Source: JAQBZY01 sp038117205
GTDB lineage: Bacteria; Pseudomonadota; Alphaproteobacteria; Rhodospirillales; Casp-alpha2
NCBI GenBank assembly: GCA_038117205.1
Contig: JAYOFL010000001.1
Span: forward strand, 1 to 64,000
Direction of reading: 5' to 3'
Length of the DNA: 64,000 bases
Within the stretch, counting starts at the first letter, position 1; the number at the start of each line of letters is the position of its first letter. Positions 17,835-26,350 of the stretch are shown one piece after another. The position numbers and the translations under genes were made by a program. The notes beneath the pieces are model-generated. The model was not told the DNA's origin. It saw only the letters and a list, made by a program, of their open reading frames with translations, and ran no database searches.

Positions 17835-18524
17835 ATGACGCCGACCATCGCACTCGTCGACGACGACAAGAACATCCTGACTTCGGTTTCGATGGCGCTC
17901 GAAGCCGAGGGCTTCACGGTCGAAACCTACAACGACGGCGCCGAGGCGCTGGACGGCCTGAGCAAGCGGCCGGTCGATCTCGCCGTCCTCGACATCAAGA
18001 TGCCGCGCATGGACGGCATGGAACTGCTGGGCGCGATCCGCAAGAAGGACAGCCTGCCGGTGATCTTCCTGACCTCCAAGGACGACGAGGTGGACGAGCT
18101 GCTCGGGCTCCGCATGGGCGCCGACGACTACATCACGAAGCCCTTCTCGCAGCGCCTGCTGATCGAGCGCATCCGTGCCATCCTGCGCCGCCGCGAACCC
18201 GTCGCCGATGAGGAACAGAGCAACGAGATTCTCCGCCGCGGCGAACTGGTCCTCGACCCCGTCCGCCACATGTGCAGTTGGCAGGGGAACGACGTCGTCC
18301 TGACGGTGACGGAATTCCTGCTCGTCGAGGCGCTGGCGCGCCGGCCCGGCCACGTCAAGAACCGCGACCAGTTGATCGACGCCGCCTACGGCGAGAACAT
18401 CTACGTCGAGGACCGGACCATCGATTCCCACATCAAGCGGGTCCGGCGCAAATTCCGCGAAGTCGATCCGGAGTTCTCGAACATCGAGACGCTGTACGGC
18501 GTCGGCTACCGCTACAAGGCCTGA
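17835..18524 (+). CDS. chvI: ChvI-type response regulator (OmpR family)
   Basis: A 229-residue DNA-binding response regulator. The receiver has the acidic pocket DDDK near residues 9-12, phospho-acceptor Asp53 in VLDIKMPRMDG, and TSKDDE and TKPF further on. The winged-helix output domain ends with the wing RVRRKFREVDPEFSNIETLYGVGYRYK (in parts), close to alphaproteobacterial ChvI. ATG 17835 has AGGGGAG seven bases upstream. ChvG/ChvI senses envelope or acid stress and controls envelope, exopolysaccharide and central carbon genes in other members of the class. chvG follows after 41 bases. Confidence 0.93.
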   Translation: MTPTIALVDDDKNILTSVSMALEAEGFTVETYNDGAEALDGLSKRPVDLAVLDIKMPRMDGMELLGAIRKKDSLPVIFLTSKDDEVDELLGLRMGADDYITKPFSQRLLIERIRAILRRREPVADEEQSNEILRRGELVLDPVRHMCSWQGNDVVLTVTEFLLVEALARRPGHVKNRDQLIDAAYGENIYVEDRTIDSHIKRVRRKFREVDPEFSNIETLYGVGYRYKA

Positions 18525-18565
18525 CCGGCCATCGCCGGCACCAGGAAAAATACCCGGGGAGATAC

Positions 18566-20203
18566 ATGTCGAAGGGGGGATCGGAGCAACGGCGCAAGAC
18601 GCGCGCTGGGCGGCGGCTGATATCGCCGCTGACGCGCCGCATCCTCACCGTCAACCTGATCGCGCTCGGCTTCCTGGTCGGTGGCATCCTCTATCTCGGC
18701 GAATACCGCCGCAACCTGATCGACGCCGAGCTGGCGTCGCTCCGCGTGCAGGCGGAAATGTTCGCCGCCGCCCTCGGCGAGGGCGCGGTGGTGTCGGAAA
18801 CGCCGTCAAACCAGTACCTGGTGTCGGAGGTCGCGAACCAGATCACGCGGCGCCTCGTCGAAACGACCGGGTCCCGGGCGCGGCTCTTCCGCGCCGACGG
18901 CGTGATGATCGTCGACTCGCGGCGCCTTGCCGGTCCCGGCGGTACGGTGCAGATCGAAGTGCTGCCGCCGCCGGACGGTGACAACGACCTGCTCGGCGCC
19001 GTCCTGGACTTCTACGACCGCTTCGTCCGCAATTTCGGCGGCGAGGAGCCGCTGCCGCACTACCGCGAGAACGCCGTGCAGTTGGCGAGCGATTACGCCG
19101 AGACGCTGGCGGCCCTCAAGGGGGAACGCGCCGTCGCGGCCCGGCGCGCCGGCGGCAGCAGCATCGTCTTGAGCGCCGCCGTGCCGGTGCAACGTTACAA
19201 GCAGGTGCTGGGGGCGCTGATGCTGTCGCACGGCGGCGACAACATCGACCGGGCGCTCTATCAGGTGCGGCTCGACATCCTCAAGGTATTCGGCGTCGCC
19301 GCCGCGGTGACGATCCTGATGTCGCTCTATCTCGCCGGCACCATCGCCCGGCCGATCCTTTTGCTGGCGCACGCCGCCGAACGCATCCGCCTCGACCGGG
19401 GCCGGACCGAAAAAATGCCCGACTACGCGCACCGCGACGACGAGATCGGCGAATTGGCGGAAAGCCTGATGGCCATGACGGAGGCGCTCCGCCTCCGCCT
19501 CGACGCCATCGAGCGGTTCGCCGCCGACGTCGCGCACGAAATCAAGAACCCGCTGACGTCGCTCCGGAGTGCCGTCGAGACGGCGGCCCGCATCGACGAT
19601 CCGGCCCGGCGCGAAAAACTGATGGCGATCATTCTCGACGACGTGGCCCGGCTGGACCGCCTGATCACCGACATCTCCAGCGCGTCGCGCCTCGACGCGG
19701 AACTCAACCGCGCCGAATACGGCCCCGTCGACATGGCCGGCATGCTCGGCGCCGTCGTCGACATGCTGCGCTCGGCGCACCGCGAGGACCGCCCGGGCGT
19801 GAGCCTGGAAATCGTCACGCACGCGCCGACCACGGTCAGCGGCATCGAGGACCGGTTGGTGCAGGTGTTCCGCAATCTGATTTCGAACGCCGAGACGTTC
19901 AGCCCGAAGGGCGGCTCCATCCGCATCACGCTGGGCCGCGAAGGCGGGCAGGTGATCGCCACCGTCGACGACGACGGCCCGGGCATTCCGCCCGGCAAGG
20001 AAGGCGCGATCTTCGACCGCTTCTATACGGAACGGCCGGAGGGCGAGAAGTTCGGCACCCATTCCGGGTTGGGCCTCAGCATCTCGAAACAGATCGTCGA
20101 CGCGCACCGGGGCGGGATTTCCGCCGCCAACCGCCGCGGCGGCGACGGAAAGGTGCTCGGCGCCCGCTTCACGGTCCGCCTGCCGGCCTCGGATTCGGAC
20201 TAG
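18566..20203 (+). CDS. chvG: ChvG-type sensor histidine kinase
   Basis: A 545-residue membrane kinase. A basic N-terminal tail is followed by a first membrane segment (about 30-48) and a periplasmic sensor domain to about residue 240. A second membrane segment, HAMP region and HisKA domain follow. His324 lies in ADVAHEIKNPLT and the ATPase N, G1 and G2 boxes are present (NLISNAETF, VDDDGPGIP, THSGLGLSISKQI). The phosphate receiver is ChvI, encoded just upstream. GGGGAGA precedes the ATG. Confidence 0.93.
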   Translation: MSKGGSEQRRKTRAGRRLISPLTRRILTVNLIALGFLVGGILYLGEYRRNLIDAELASLRVQAEMFAAALGEGAVVSETPSNQYLVSEVANQITRRLVETTGSRARLFRADGVMIVDSRRLAGPGGTVQIEVLPPPDGDNDLLGAVLDFYDRFVRNFGGEEPLPHYRENAVQLASDYAETLAALKGERAVAARRAGGSSIVLSAAVPVQRYKQVLGALMLSHGGDNIDRALYQVRLDILKVFGVAAAVTILMSLYLAGTIARPILLLAHAAERIRLDRGRTEKMPDYAHRDDEIGELAESLMAMTEALRLRLDAIERFAADVAHEIKNPLTSLRSAVETAARIDDPARREKLMAIILDDVARLDRLITDISSASRLDAELNRAEYGPVDMAGMLGAVVDMLRSAHREDRPGVSLEIVTHAPTTVSGIEDRLVQVFRNLISNAETFSPKGGSIRITLGREGGQVIATVDDDGPGIPPGKEGAIFDRFYTERPEGEKFGTHSGLGLSISKQIVDAHRGGISAANRRGGDGKVLGARFTVRLPASDSD

Positions 20204-20259
20204 TCCCGAACGCCGAGAGCGGTTGACCGGACGCCCGTGCACGCGCACGCTCAAGCGCG

Positions 20260-20703
20260 ATGGAACGCGAACAAATCCATGCCAGTTGCGTCGACATCGC
20301 CGGCCGGGGCGTCCTGCTGCGCGGGCCGTCCGGCGCCGGCAAGTCCGATCTCGCGCTTCGCCTCGTCGACGGCGGCGCGTTCCTGGTCGCCGACGACCGG
20401 GTCGATCTTGAACGCGCGGGCGAAAGCGTCGTGGCGCGCCCGCCGGCACCCCTCGCCGGCCTGATCGAGGTCAGGGGCGTCGGCATTCTTCCCTGCCCGC
20501 GCACGCGGCCCGAGACGCCCGTCGTCATGATCTGCGATCTCGTCGACGCGGGGGCCGTCGAGCGTCTGCCGCCGTTGGAGAGCGAGAGCATCCTCGGCGT
20601 CACCGTCCGCCGCTTGGCGCTGCACGCCTTCGATGCCTCGACGCCGGCGAAAATCCGCCTTGCCTTGGATGCCCCGCCCCGCGATATGCTGAACCCGTCA
20701 TGA
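20260..20703 (+). CDS. hprK: HPr kinase/phosphorylase, short alphaproteobacterial form
   Basis: A 147-residue protein corresponding only to the C-terminal catalytic domain of Gram-positive HprK. The P-loop GPSGAGKS is at residues 22-29, with VADDRVDL after it and EVRGVGILP later, the HprK signature region. In alphaproteobacteria this short form phosphorylates or dephosphorylates HPr on a serine. HPr, encoded 1.4 kb downstream, keeps the matching Ser57. The stop overlaps the rapZ ATG. Its position directly after chvG is the usual order. Confidence 0.9.
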   Translation: MEREQIHASCVDIAGRGVLLRGPSGAGKSDLALRLVDGGAFLVADDRVDLERAGESVVARPPAPLAGLIEVRGVGILPCPRTRPETPVVMICDLVDAGAVERLPPLESESILGVTVRRLALHAFDASTPAKIRLALDAPPRDMLNPS

Positions 20704-21605
20704 CCGACAAGCCGGCACGCGATGATCAAAAGGCGGACGACGCGCAGCCGTTGCTGATCGTGTCCGGCGTCTCCGGCGCCGGGAAAAGTTCCACCCTCAA
20801 ATTGCTGGAAGACCTCGGCTACGAGGCCGTCGACAACCTGCCGCTGTCGCTGATCGACCGCTTGGTGACGCCGGCGGAAGGCGAGCTCTTCGGCGAGGCT
20901 CGGCCGATCGCCGTCGGCGTCGACATCCGCACCCGCGATTTCGACGCGACGCACCTGCTGGCGTTCCTGGATCGGATCGCTGCCCGCTCTGACATCCGGG
21001 CGATGTTGATCTTCCTCGATTGTTCCGACGAGGTCATCGGCCGCCGTTTCGAGGAAACCCGCCGCCGCCATCCGCTCGCCGCCGACAGGCCGGTCATCGA
21101 CGGCCTGGCGCGCGAACGCCGCGTCATGGCGCCGGTGCGCGCGCGGGCCGACATGGTCATCGACACCACCGAATTCGCGCTCGGCGAACTGAAGACGCGG
21201 CTTGAGCACGCCTTCGGGCTCGCCAGCGACCCCGGGCTCGCCGTCTTCGTCACGTCGTTCTCGTTCAAGCGCGGTTTGCCGCGCGACGCCGATCTGGTGT
21301 TCGACGTCCGCTTCCTGCGCAATCCGCACTACGACCAGGCGCTCCGGCCCCTGACGGGCAAAGACGCCGCCGTGCAGCGTCACATCGAAGACGACGCGTC
21401 GTTCGACGGCTTCTGGACGCATCTGACCGGGCTGATCGGTCCGCTGTTTCCGAAATACCGCGCCGAGGGGAAGAGCTATCTCACCATCGCCTTCGGCTGC
21501 ACCGGCGGGCGGCACCGGTCGGTGTTCCTGGCGACGCGGTTCTCGCGTTGGCTCGACGGCGAGGGATGGCGGACGCTGCTCCGGCATCGGGACTTGGACA
21601 ATTGA
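20700..21605 (+). CDS. rapZ: RapZ (YvcJ) RNase adapter / nucleotide-binding protein
   Basis: A 301-residue P-loop protein. In E. coli RapZ binds the small RNA GlmZ and recruits RNase E to control glucosamine-6-phosphate synthase; whether that RNA circuit exists in this organism is not shown. The P-loop VSGVSGAGKS is at residues 21-30, followed by LLEDLGYEAVDNLP. The C-terminal IAFGCTGGRHRSVF block is highly conserved in the family. ATGA overlap with hprK indicates translational coupling. Confidence 0.93.
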   Translation: MTDKPARDDQKADDAQPLLIVSGVSGAGKSSTLKLLEDLGYEAVDNLPLSLIDRLVTPAEGELFGEARPIAVGVDIRTRDFDATHLLAFLDRIAARSDIRAMLIFLDCSDEVIGRRFEETRRRHPLAADRPVIDGLARERRVMAPVRARADMVIDTTEFALGELKTRLEHAFGLASDPGLAVFVTSFSFKRGLPRDADLVFDVRFLRNPHYDQALRPLTGKDAAVQRHIEDDASFDGFWTHLTGLIGPLFPKYRAEGKSYLTIAFGCTGGRHRSVFLATRFSRWLDGEGWRTLLRHRDLDN

Positions 21606-21668
21606 GCGGATTCGGACCACAATCCGCCGCCAGGGCAAAGCCTTGAGGGAAAAGAAGGACGCCGACAA

Positions 21669-22076
21669 ATGATCGGATTGGTGCTGGTCACGCACGGCCG
21701 GCTGGCTTTGGAACTTATTGCCGCGCTCGAACACGTGGTCGGCCCGCAGGAGATGGTGGCCGCCGTCTGCATCGGGCCGGACGACGACATGGAGCAGCGG
21801 CGCGCCGAGATCATGACGAAGGTCGCCGAGGTCGACGTCGGCGCCGGCGTCGTGGTGCTGACGGACATGTTCGGCGGCACGCCGTCGAACCTCGCCATTT
21901 CCATCATGGACAAGGCGAACGTCGAGGTGATCGCCGGCGTCAACCTGCCGATGCTGATCAAGCTGGCCTCGATCCGCGCCGACGCCAAGCTCGCCGGCGC
22001 GGCCCTCGAAGCTCAGGAAGCCGGCCGCAAATACATCAACATCGCCTCGCAATTGCTCGACCCGGGCGGGAAGTGA
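21669..22076 (+). CDS. PTS system EIIA component, mannose (fructose subfamily) type
   Basis: A 135-residue EIIA-Man protein. The phospho-accepting His9 is in LVLVTHGRLA and the VLTDMFGGTPSN block is conserved. It presumably takes phosphate from HPr (encoded next). No EIIB, EIIC or EIID gene is present, so it is likely a regulatory domain, as in the alphaproteobacterial PTS that communicates with HprK and ChvG. It starts 63 bases after rapZ and ends seven bases before the HPr gene. Confidence 0.9.
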   Translation: MIGLVLVTHGRLALELIAALEHVVGPQEMVAAVCIGPDDDMEQRRAEIMTKVAEVDVGAGVVVLTDMFGGTPSNLAISIMDKANVEVIAGVNLPMLIKLASIRADAKLAGAALEAQEAGRKYINIASQLLDPGGK

Positions 22077-22083
22077 CGGCCGG

Positions 22084-22383
22084 ATGTCGGCACCACGCGA
22101 TACCGGCGGGAGCAGCGCTCTCAGGCGCAGCCTGACCATCGTCAACAAGCGCGGTCTGCACGCCCGCGCCGCCGCCAAGTTCGTGACGACGGCGGGCGAG
22201 TTCCGCGCCGACATTTCCGTGACGCGGAGCGGCCAGACCGTTTCCGGCCGCTCGATCATGGGACTGATGATGCTGGCCGCGAGCCCCGGCACGGAGATCG
22301 AGGTGGAAGCCGCCGGCGACGACGCCGAAGCGGCCCTCGACGCCATCCAGACGCTCGTCGAAAACAAGTTCGACGAGGACTGA
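22084..22383 (+). CDS. ptsH: HPr phosphocarrier protein
   Basis: A 99-residue HPr-fold protein with a 14-residue N-terminal extension. The active His26 lies in VNKRGLHARAA. The regulatory serine is Ser57 in GRSIMGLMML, the target of HPr kinase. Both sites match the neighbouring hprK and ptsI. The gene is seven bases from each neighbour and so belongs to the operon. Confidence 0.93.
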   Translation: MSAPRDTGGSSALRRSLTIVNKRGLHARAAAKFVTTAGEFRADISVTRSGQTVSGRSIMGLMMLAASPGTEIEVEAAGDDAEAALDAIQTLVENKFDED

Positions 22384-22390
22384 GGACGCC

Positions 22391-24157
22391 ATGGCGCGAA
22401 CGGCGACCCGCGGCGAGAAAACGCTTAAAGGCCTCGGCGCCGCGCCCGGCATTGCCGTCGGCACGGCGCACGTGCGCACCAGCGACGTCATCGACGTGCC
22501 GGAATACACGGTCGCGAAAAGCAAGGTCCCGGCAGAACTGCAACGCCTGACCCGCGCCGTCGAGGTCGCCAAGCGTCAGATCCGCGTGCTGCGCGAACGG
22601 ACGCGCCGCATGCCGGGCGCGGCGGGCGAGGAGATGGCGTTCCTGTTCGAGGCCTACGGCGGCATGCTGGACGACTCGCGCCTGGTGCGCGGCTCGCGCG
22701 ACCGCATCGAGAAGAACCGCGTCAACGCCGAGGCCGCCGTGCACGCGGAACTGGCCGACATCACGGGCCGTTTCCAGGCCCTGGAAGACGCCTATATCGC
22801 GGCGCGCGTCGAGGACATCCGCGAGGTCGGCAACCGGCTTTTGCGCAACCTGATGCGGAAGCCCACGAAGCGCGTCGGCCGGCCCACGACCGGCAGCATC
22901 GTCGTCACCGACCTGCTGACCCCCGCCGACATGGCGCTGATCGACCCGGCCCGCGTCAACGGCGTCGCGTCGTCGCTCGGCGGCAAGGCCGGGCACGCAG
23001 CGATCATGGCGCGCGCCCTGGGCCTCCCGGCGGTGATGGGCGTCGCCGACCTGCTCGACGTGGCGCGGCCGGGCGACACGCTCATCGTCGACGGGCACGC
23101 CGGCGTCGTCGTCGTCAATCCGAACGCGGGAACCCTCGAACGCTACGCCCGCAAGCGCGACGATCTGCGGCGCAGCGCCCGCAACCTGGACCGGCTCAGG
23201 AACCAGCCAGCCCTCAGCCGCGACGGCACCACGGTTTCCATGCAGGCGAACGTCGAGCTGCCGATCGAGATGGGCATGGTGGTCGGCGCCGGCGCCGAGG
23301 GCGTCGGCCTGTTGCGCTCCGAGTTCATGTTCATGAACCGCGACGACATCCCAAGCGAGGCCGAGCAGACCCGGGTGCTGCGGGAAATCGTCGGCGCCAT
23401 GGGCAAGCGGCCGGTGACGATCCGCACGCTGGACGCCGGCGGCGAGAAACCGGTGCCGTCGCTGCTCGCCGGCATCGAGGACGCGGCGACCTCGGCATTG
23501 GGGCTTCGCGGCATCCGCCTGTCGCTGGCGTTGCCGGAAACGCTGGAAACCCAGTTCCGCGCCATCCTCCGCGCCGCCGTCGGCGGCAACGTGCGTATCC
23601 TGCTGCCGATGGTCTCGACACCCGGCGAGGTGAAGAAGGCGAAGGCGCTGCTGGCCGAAGTCGCGAAGTGCCTCGTGGCCGAGGGCGTGAAGGTGCCGGA
23701 CCCGCTACCCCCCGTCGGCGTGATGATCGAAGTGCCGGGCGCGGCCTTGGCCGCCGACGCGCTGGCCCAGGCGAGCGACTTCTTCGCCATCGGCTCGAAC
23801 GATCTCACCATGTACACGCTCGCCGTCGACCGTGGGAACGAGCACGTGGCGCACCTGTTCGACACTTTGCATCCGGCCGTGCTGCGCCTGATCCAGTTCG
23901 CGACGCAGGCGGCGCTCCGCGCCCGCATACCGGTTTCCATCTGCGGCGAGATCGCCGGCGATTCCCGCTATACGGCGCTGCTGGTCGGGCTGGGGCTCCG
24001 AGATCTCTCCATGACCGCCATCAACATCCCGAAGGTCAAGAAGCGCATCCGCGACATGGACGTGCTGGCGGCGACGCAGCACGCCAACCTGATCATGGAA
24101 CAGACGGACTCTGGCCGCATCGCGGCGCTGATCGACGACTTCAACGCGCTCGCCTGA
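22391..24157 (+). CDS. ptsI: PTS enzyme I
   Basis: A 588-residue phosphoenolpyruvate-protein phosphotransferase. The swivelling-domain His202 lies in GGKAGHAAIMARALGLPAVMG (given here in full as two joined motifs). The PEP-binding barrel carries EGVGLLRSEFMFM, TLDAGGEKP, the metal-binding EVPGAAL-x-A region with the FAIGSNDLTMYTL motif, and SICGEIAGD with the catalytic Cys near the C-terminus. Length and start match plain EI, without the GAF domain of PtsP. It completes the EIIA-HPr-EI phosphate chain. Confidence 0.94.
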   Translation: MARTATRGEKTLKGLGAAPGIAVGTAHVRTSDVIDVPEYTVAKSKVPAELQRLTRAVEVAKRQIRVLRERTRRMPGAAGEEMAFLFEAYGGMLDDSRLVRGSRDRIEKNRVNAEAAVHAELADITGRFQALEDAYIAARVEDIREVGNRLLRNLMRKPTKRVGRPTTGSIVVTDLLTPADMALIDPARVNGVASSLGGKAGHAAIMARALGLPAVMGVADLLDVARPGDTLIVDGHAGVVVVNPNAGTLERYARKRDDLRRSARNLDRLRNQPALSRDGTTVSMQANVELPIEMGMVVGAGAEGVGLLRSEFMFMNRDDIPSEAEQTRVLREIVGAMGKRPVTIRTLDAGGEKPVPSLLAGIEDAATSALGLRGIRLSLALPETLETQFRAILRAAVGGNVRILLPMVSTPGEVKKAKALLAEVAKCLVAEGVKVPDPLPPVGVMIEVPGAALAADALAQASDFFAIGSNDLTMYTLAVDRGNEHVAHLFDTLHPAVLRLIQFATQAALRARIPVSICGEIAGDSRYTALLVGLGLRDLSMTAINIPKVKKRIRDMDVLAATQHANLIMEQTDSGRIAALIDDFNALA

Positions 24158-24262
24158 ACCTCCCCGGCGGAACGTCCTGGCCCGATCCATTTCGGGAAAT
24201 TGGTCGGCGCGGTCGATATTGAACCCACGTAACATGCGGCCCTCACAGGAATGGAGGCCGCC

Positions 24263-24547
24263 ATGCCCACCGAAGCCCAACCGACAGTCCAGATCGACAA
24301 CGAGCGCGTGAAAGTCACCGAGTGGCGCTTCGCGCCCGGCGCCGAGACCGGCTGGCACGTGCACGAGATGGACTACGTCATCGTACCGGTCACGACCGGC
24401 ACCCTGAAGCTGCAGGAACCGGGCGGAACCGAACGGCTCTCGCCGCTGGTCGCGGGCGTCTCCTACGCCCGGCCCGCCGGCGTCGAGCACAACGTCATCA
24501 ACGCCAACGAGCACGAGTTCGTGTTCGTCGAGGTGGAGTTGAAATAA
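24263..24547 (+). CDS. Small cupin-domain protein
   Basis: A 94-residue single-domain cupin. The first cupin motif is visible as TGWHVHEMDYVIVPVTTG with the HxH pair. The second is PAGVEHNVIN with another His, so a metal site is possible. ATG 24263 has GGAGG six bases upstream and is preferred over ATG 24252-24254, which has no spaced ribosome site. Function is unknown. It stands between ptsI and ahcY and probably has its own transcript. Confidence 0.75.
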   Translation: MPTEAQPTVQIDNERVKVTEWRFAPGAETGWHVHEMDYVIVPVTTGTLKLQEPGGTERLSPLVAGVSYARPAGVEHNVINANEHEFVFVEVELK

Positions 24548-24609
24548 CCGTCCGTCGATTCCGCCTTGCCATGCCAGCCCAGGGCTGGTAAATGATCGCC
24601 AAGACAATC

Positions 24610-24629
24610 ATATAAAGAAATCTTTATAT
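24610..24629. promoter_or_regulatory. SahR-like operator upstream of ahcY
   Basis: A perfect inverted repeat ATATAAAGA - AA - TCTTTATAT stands 52 bases before the ahcY ATG, in an AT-rich island that contrasts with the surrounding GC-rich DNA. As I recall, it closely matches the operator of the ArsR-family regulator SahR, which represses methionine-cycle genes in proteobacteria and responds to S-adenosylhomocysteine. A GCGCCC/GGGCGC hairpin (24640-24655) follows in the leader. No sahR gene is in the window. Confidence 0.7.
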
Positions 24630-24680
24630 CTTTAACTGTGCGCCCGGACGGGCGCCCGCAAGGACGGACGGAGCCGCCAG

Positions 24681-26099
24681 ATGAGCAAGAAGAACGCCAA
24701 CTTCACCGACTACAAGGTCGCCGACATGGGCCTCGCCAAATGGGGCCGTAAGGAGATCGACCTCGCCGAAACGGAAATGCCGGGCTTGATGTCGGTCCGC
24801 GCCGAGTACGCGAAGAAGAAGCCCCTGAAGGGCGCGCGCATCGCCGGCTCCCTGCACATGACCATTCAGACCGCCGTCCTGATCGAGACGTTGAAGGCGC
24901 TGGGCGCCGACGTCCGCTGGGCGAGCTGCAACATCTATTCGACGCAGGACCACGCCGCCGCCGCCATCGCCGCGGCCGGCACGCCGGTCTTCGCCTACAA
25001 GGGCGAATCGCTCGAGGAATACTGGGAATACACGCACAAGATTTTCGAATGGTCGGACGGCGGCGTGCCGAACATGATCCTGGACGACGGCGGCGACGCG
25101 ACGCTGCTGATCCACCTCGGCATGCAGGCGGAGAAGGATCCGTCCTTGCTGAAGAACCCGGACAGCGAGGAAGCGGAAGTGCTGTTCGCCGCCATCAAGA
25201 AGACCAACAAGGAACGCCCGGGCTGGTACGCCAAGTGCGCCAAGGCGATCCAGGGCGTCACCGAGGAAACCACCACAGGCGTGCATCGCCTCTATGAGAT
25301 GGCGAAGAAGAAGACGCTGATGTTCCCGGCCATCAACGTGAACGATTCCGTCACCAAGTCGAAGTTCGACAACAAGTACGGCTGCCGCGAAAGCCTCGTC
25401 GACGCCATCCGCCGCGCCACCGACGTCATGATGGCCGGCAAGATCGCCGTCGTCGCCGGCTTCGGCGACGTCGGCAAGGGTTCGGCGGAAAGCCTGCGCT
25501 CGTCCGGCTGCCGCGTGCTCGTGACCGAGGCCGACCCGATCTGCGCGCTGCAGGCGGCCATGGAAGGCTTCGAGGTCGTGACCATGGAGAACGCGGCGCC
25601 GCGCGGCGACATCTTCGTGACCGCGACGGGCAACGTCGACGTCATCACCGTCGACCACATGCGCAAGATGAAGGACCGCGCCATCGTCTGCAATATCGGC
25701 CACTTCGACAGCGAGATTCAGGTCGCCGGCCTGAAGAACATGAAGTGGGACAACATCAAGCCGCAGGTCGACGAGATCGAGTTCCCGAGCGGCAAGCGGA
25801 TCATCCTGCTGGCGCAGGGCCGGCTCGTGAACCTCGGCTGCGCCACCGGCCATCCGAGCTTCGTCATGTCGGCGAGCTTCACCAACCAGACGCTGGCGCA
25901 GATCGAACTGTGGGCCAACAACAAGGACAAGAAGTACAAGAAGCAGGTCTACGTCCTGCCGAAGCACCTGGACGAGAAGGTCGCGGCGCTGCACCTGGAA
26001 AAGCTCGGCGTGCAGCTGACGACGCTGACGGCGAAGCAGGCCGCCTACATCGGCGTGCCGGTCGACGGTCCGCACAAGCCGGACACCTATCGCTACTGA
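24681..26099 (+). CDS. ahcY: Adenosylhomocysteinase (S-adenosylhomocysteine hydrolase)
   Basis: Splits S-adenosylhomocysteine to adenosine and homocysteine using bound NAD, recycling the product of all SAM methyltransferases. The 472-residue protein has SLHMTIQTAVLIETL, the NAD loop AGFGDVGKGSAESL, and the C-terminal KPDTYRY ending that is diagnostic. The long form with the extra insertion around residues 150-190 is typical of proteobacteria. A strong hairpin terminator lies ten bases past the stop. Confidence 0.97.
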   Translation: MSKKNANFTDYKVADMGLAKWGRKEIDLAETEMPGLMSVRAEYAKKKPLKGARIAGSLHMTIQTAVLIETLKALGADVRWASCNIYSTQDHAAAAIAAAGTPVFAYKGESLEEYWEYTHKIFEWSDGGVPNMILDDGGDATLLIHLGMQAEKDPSLLKNPDSEEAEVLFAAIKKTNKERPGWYAKCAKAIQGVTEETTTGVHRLYEMAKKKTLMFPAINVNDSVTKSKFDNKYGCRESLVDAIRRATDVMMAGKIAVVAGFGDVGKGSAESLRSSGCRVLVTEADPICALQAAMEGFEVVTMENAAPRGDIFVTATGNVDVITVDHMRKMKDRAIVCNIGHFDSEIQVAGLKNMKWDNIKPQVDEIEFPSGKRIILLAQGRLVNLGCATGHPSFVMSASFTNQTLAQIELWANNKDKKYKKQVYVLPKHLDEKVAALHLEKLGVQLTTLTAKQAAYIGVPVDGPHKPDTYRY

Positions 26100-26108
26100 T
26101 CGAATACG

Positions 26109-26131
26109 GGGGACGGGCTCGGCCCGTCCCC
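26109..26131 (+). terminator. Intrinsic terminator of ahcY
   Basis: GGGGACGGGC (26109-26118) pairs perfectly with GCCCGTCCCC (26122-26131) around a three-base loop, followed by a TC-rich tract. It starts ten bases past the ahcY stop. Confidence 0.8.
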
Positions 26132-26194
26132 TCTTCTCGATCCGCCCTTCGATACTGGGCTCAACGCAAAGCCCTCGAACACCGATACGCCCTC

Positions 26195-26303
26195 CTCCTT
26201 CGAGACGCCCCGGAACAAGTCCGGGGCTCCTCAGGATGAGGGCTTTCTCATTTTCGATCCTCATCCTGAGGAGCCCACAACGTGGGCGTCTCGAAGGATG
26301 AGG
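26195..26303. repeat. Inverted pair of REP-like elements
   Basis: Two related units face each other. The right unit (26259-26303) starts CCTCATCCTGAGGAGCCC and ends GGGCGTCTCGAAGGATGAGG (in parts). The left unit (26195-26241) is its reverse complement, but with CCCCGGAACAAGTCCGGGG (26208-26226) in the centre. That 19-base palindromic core is identical to 44465-44483 and differs at two bases from 3504-3522. The whole can fold into one large hairpin. The stretch 26132-26350 holds no gene. Confidence 0.75.
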
Positions 26304-26350
26304 TTCGATCTCCATTTCCCCGTGTCGCTCTCTCCGCTAAGAGTGGGCGC

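Noticed and set aside
18806..22367. Long minus-strand frames (547 and 732 codons) opposite chvG, hprK, rapZ and the PTS genes
   Set aside because: Composition and lack of motifs mark them as antisense shadows. The plus-strand genes are well-known families with intact active sites.
24574..24588. CCAGCCC-A-GGGCTGG palindrome after the cupin gene as terminator
   Set aside because: A one-base gap cannot form a stable RNA loop without opening the stem, and no T-run follows.
24560..24680. SAH or SAM riboswitch upstream of ahcY
   Set aside because: The leader is only about 50-100 bases and shows a DNA palindrome and one simple hairpin, not the conserved core of a known SAH or SAM riboswitch. A protein operator explains it better.
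26132..26350. Possible insertion-sequence remnant or CRISPR-like array between ahcY and the zeta-like kinase
   Set aside because: The repeats are two inverted units of about 45 bases with no spacers, no transposase fragment and no target duplication. They fit REP-like elements.
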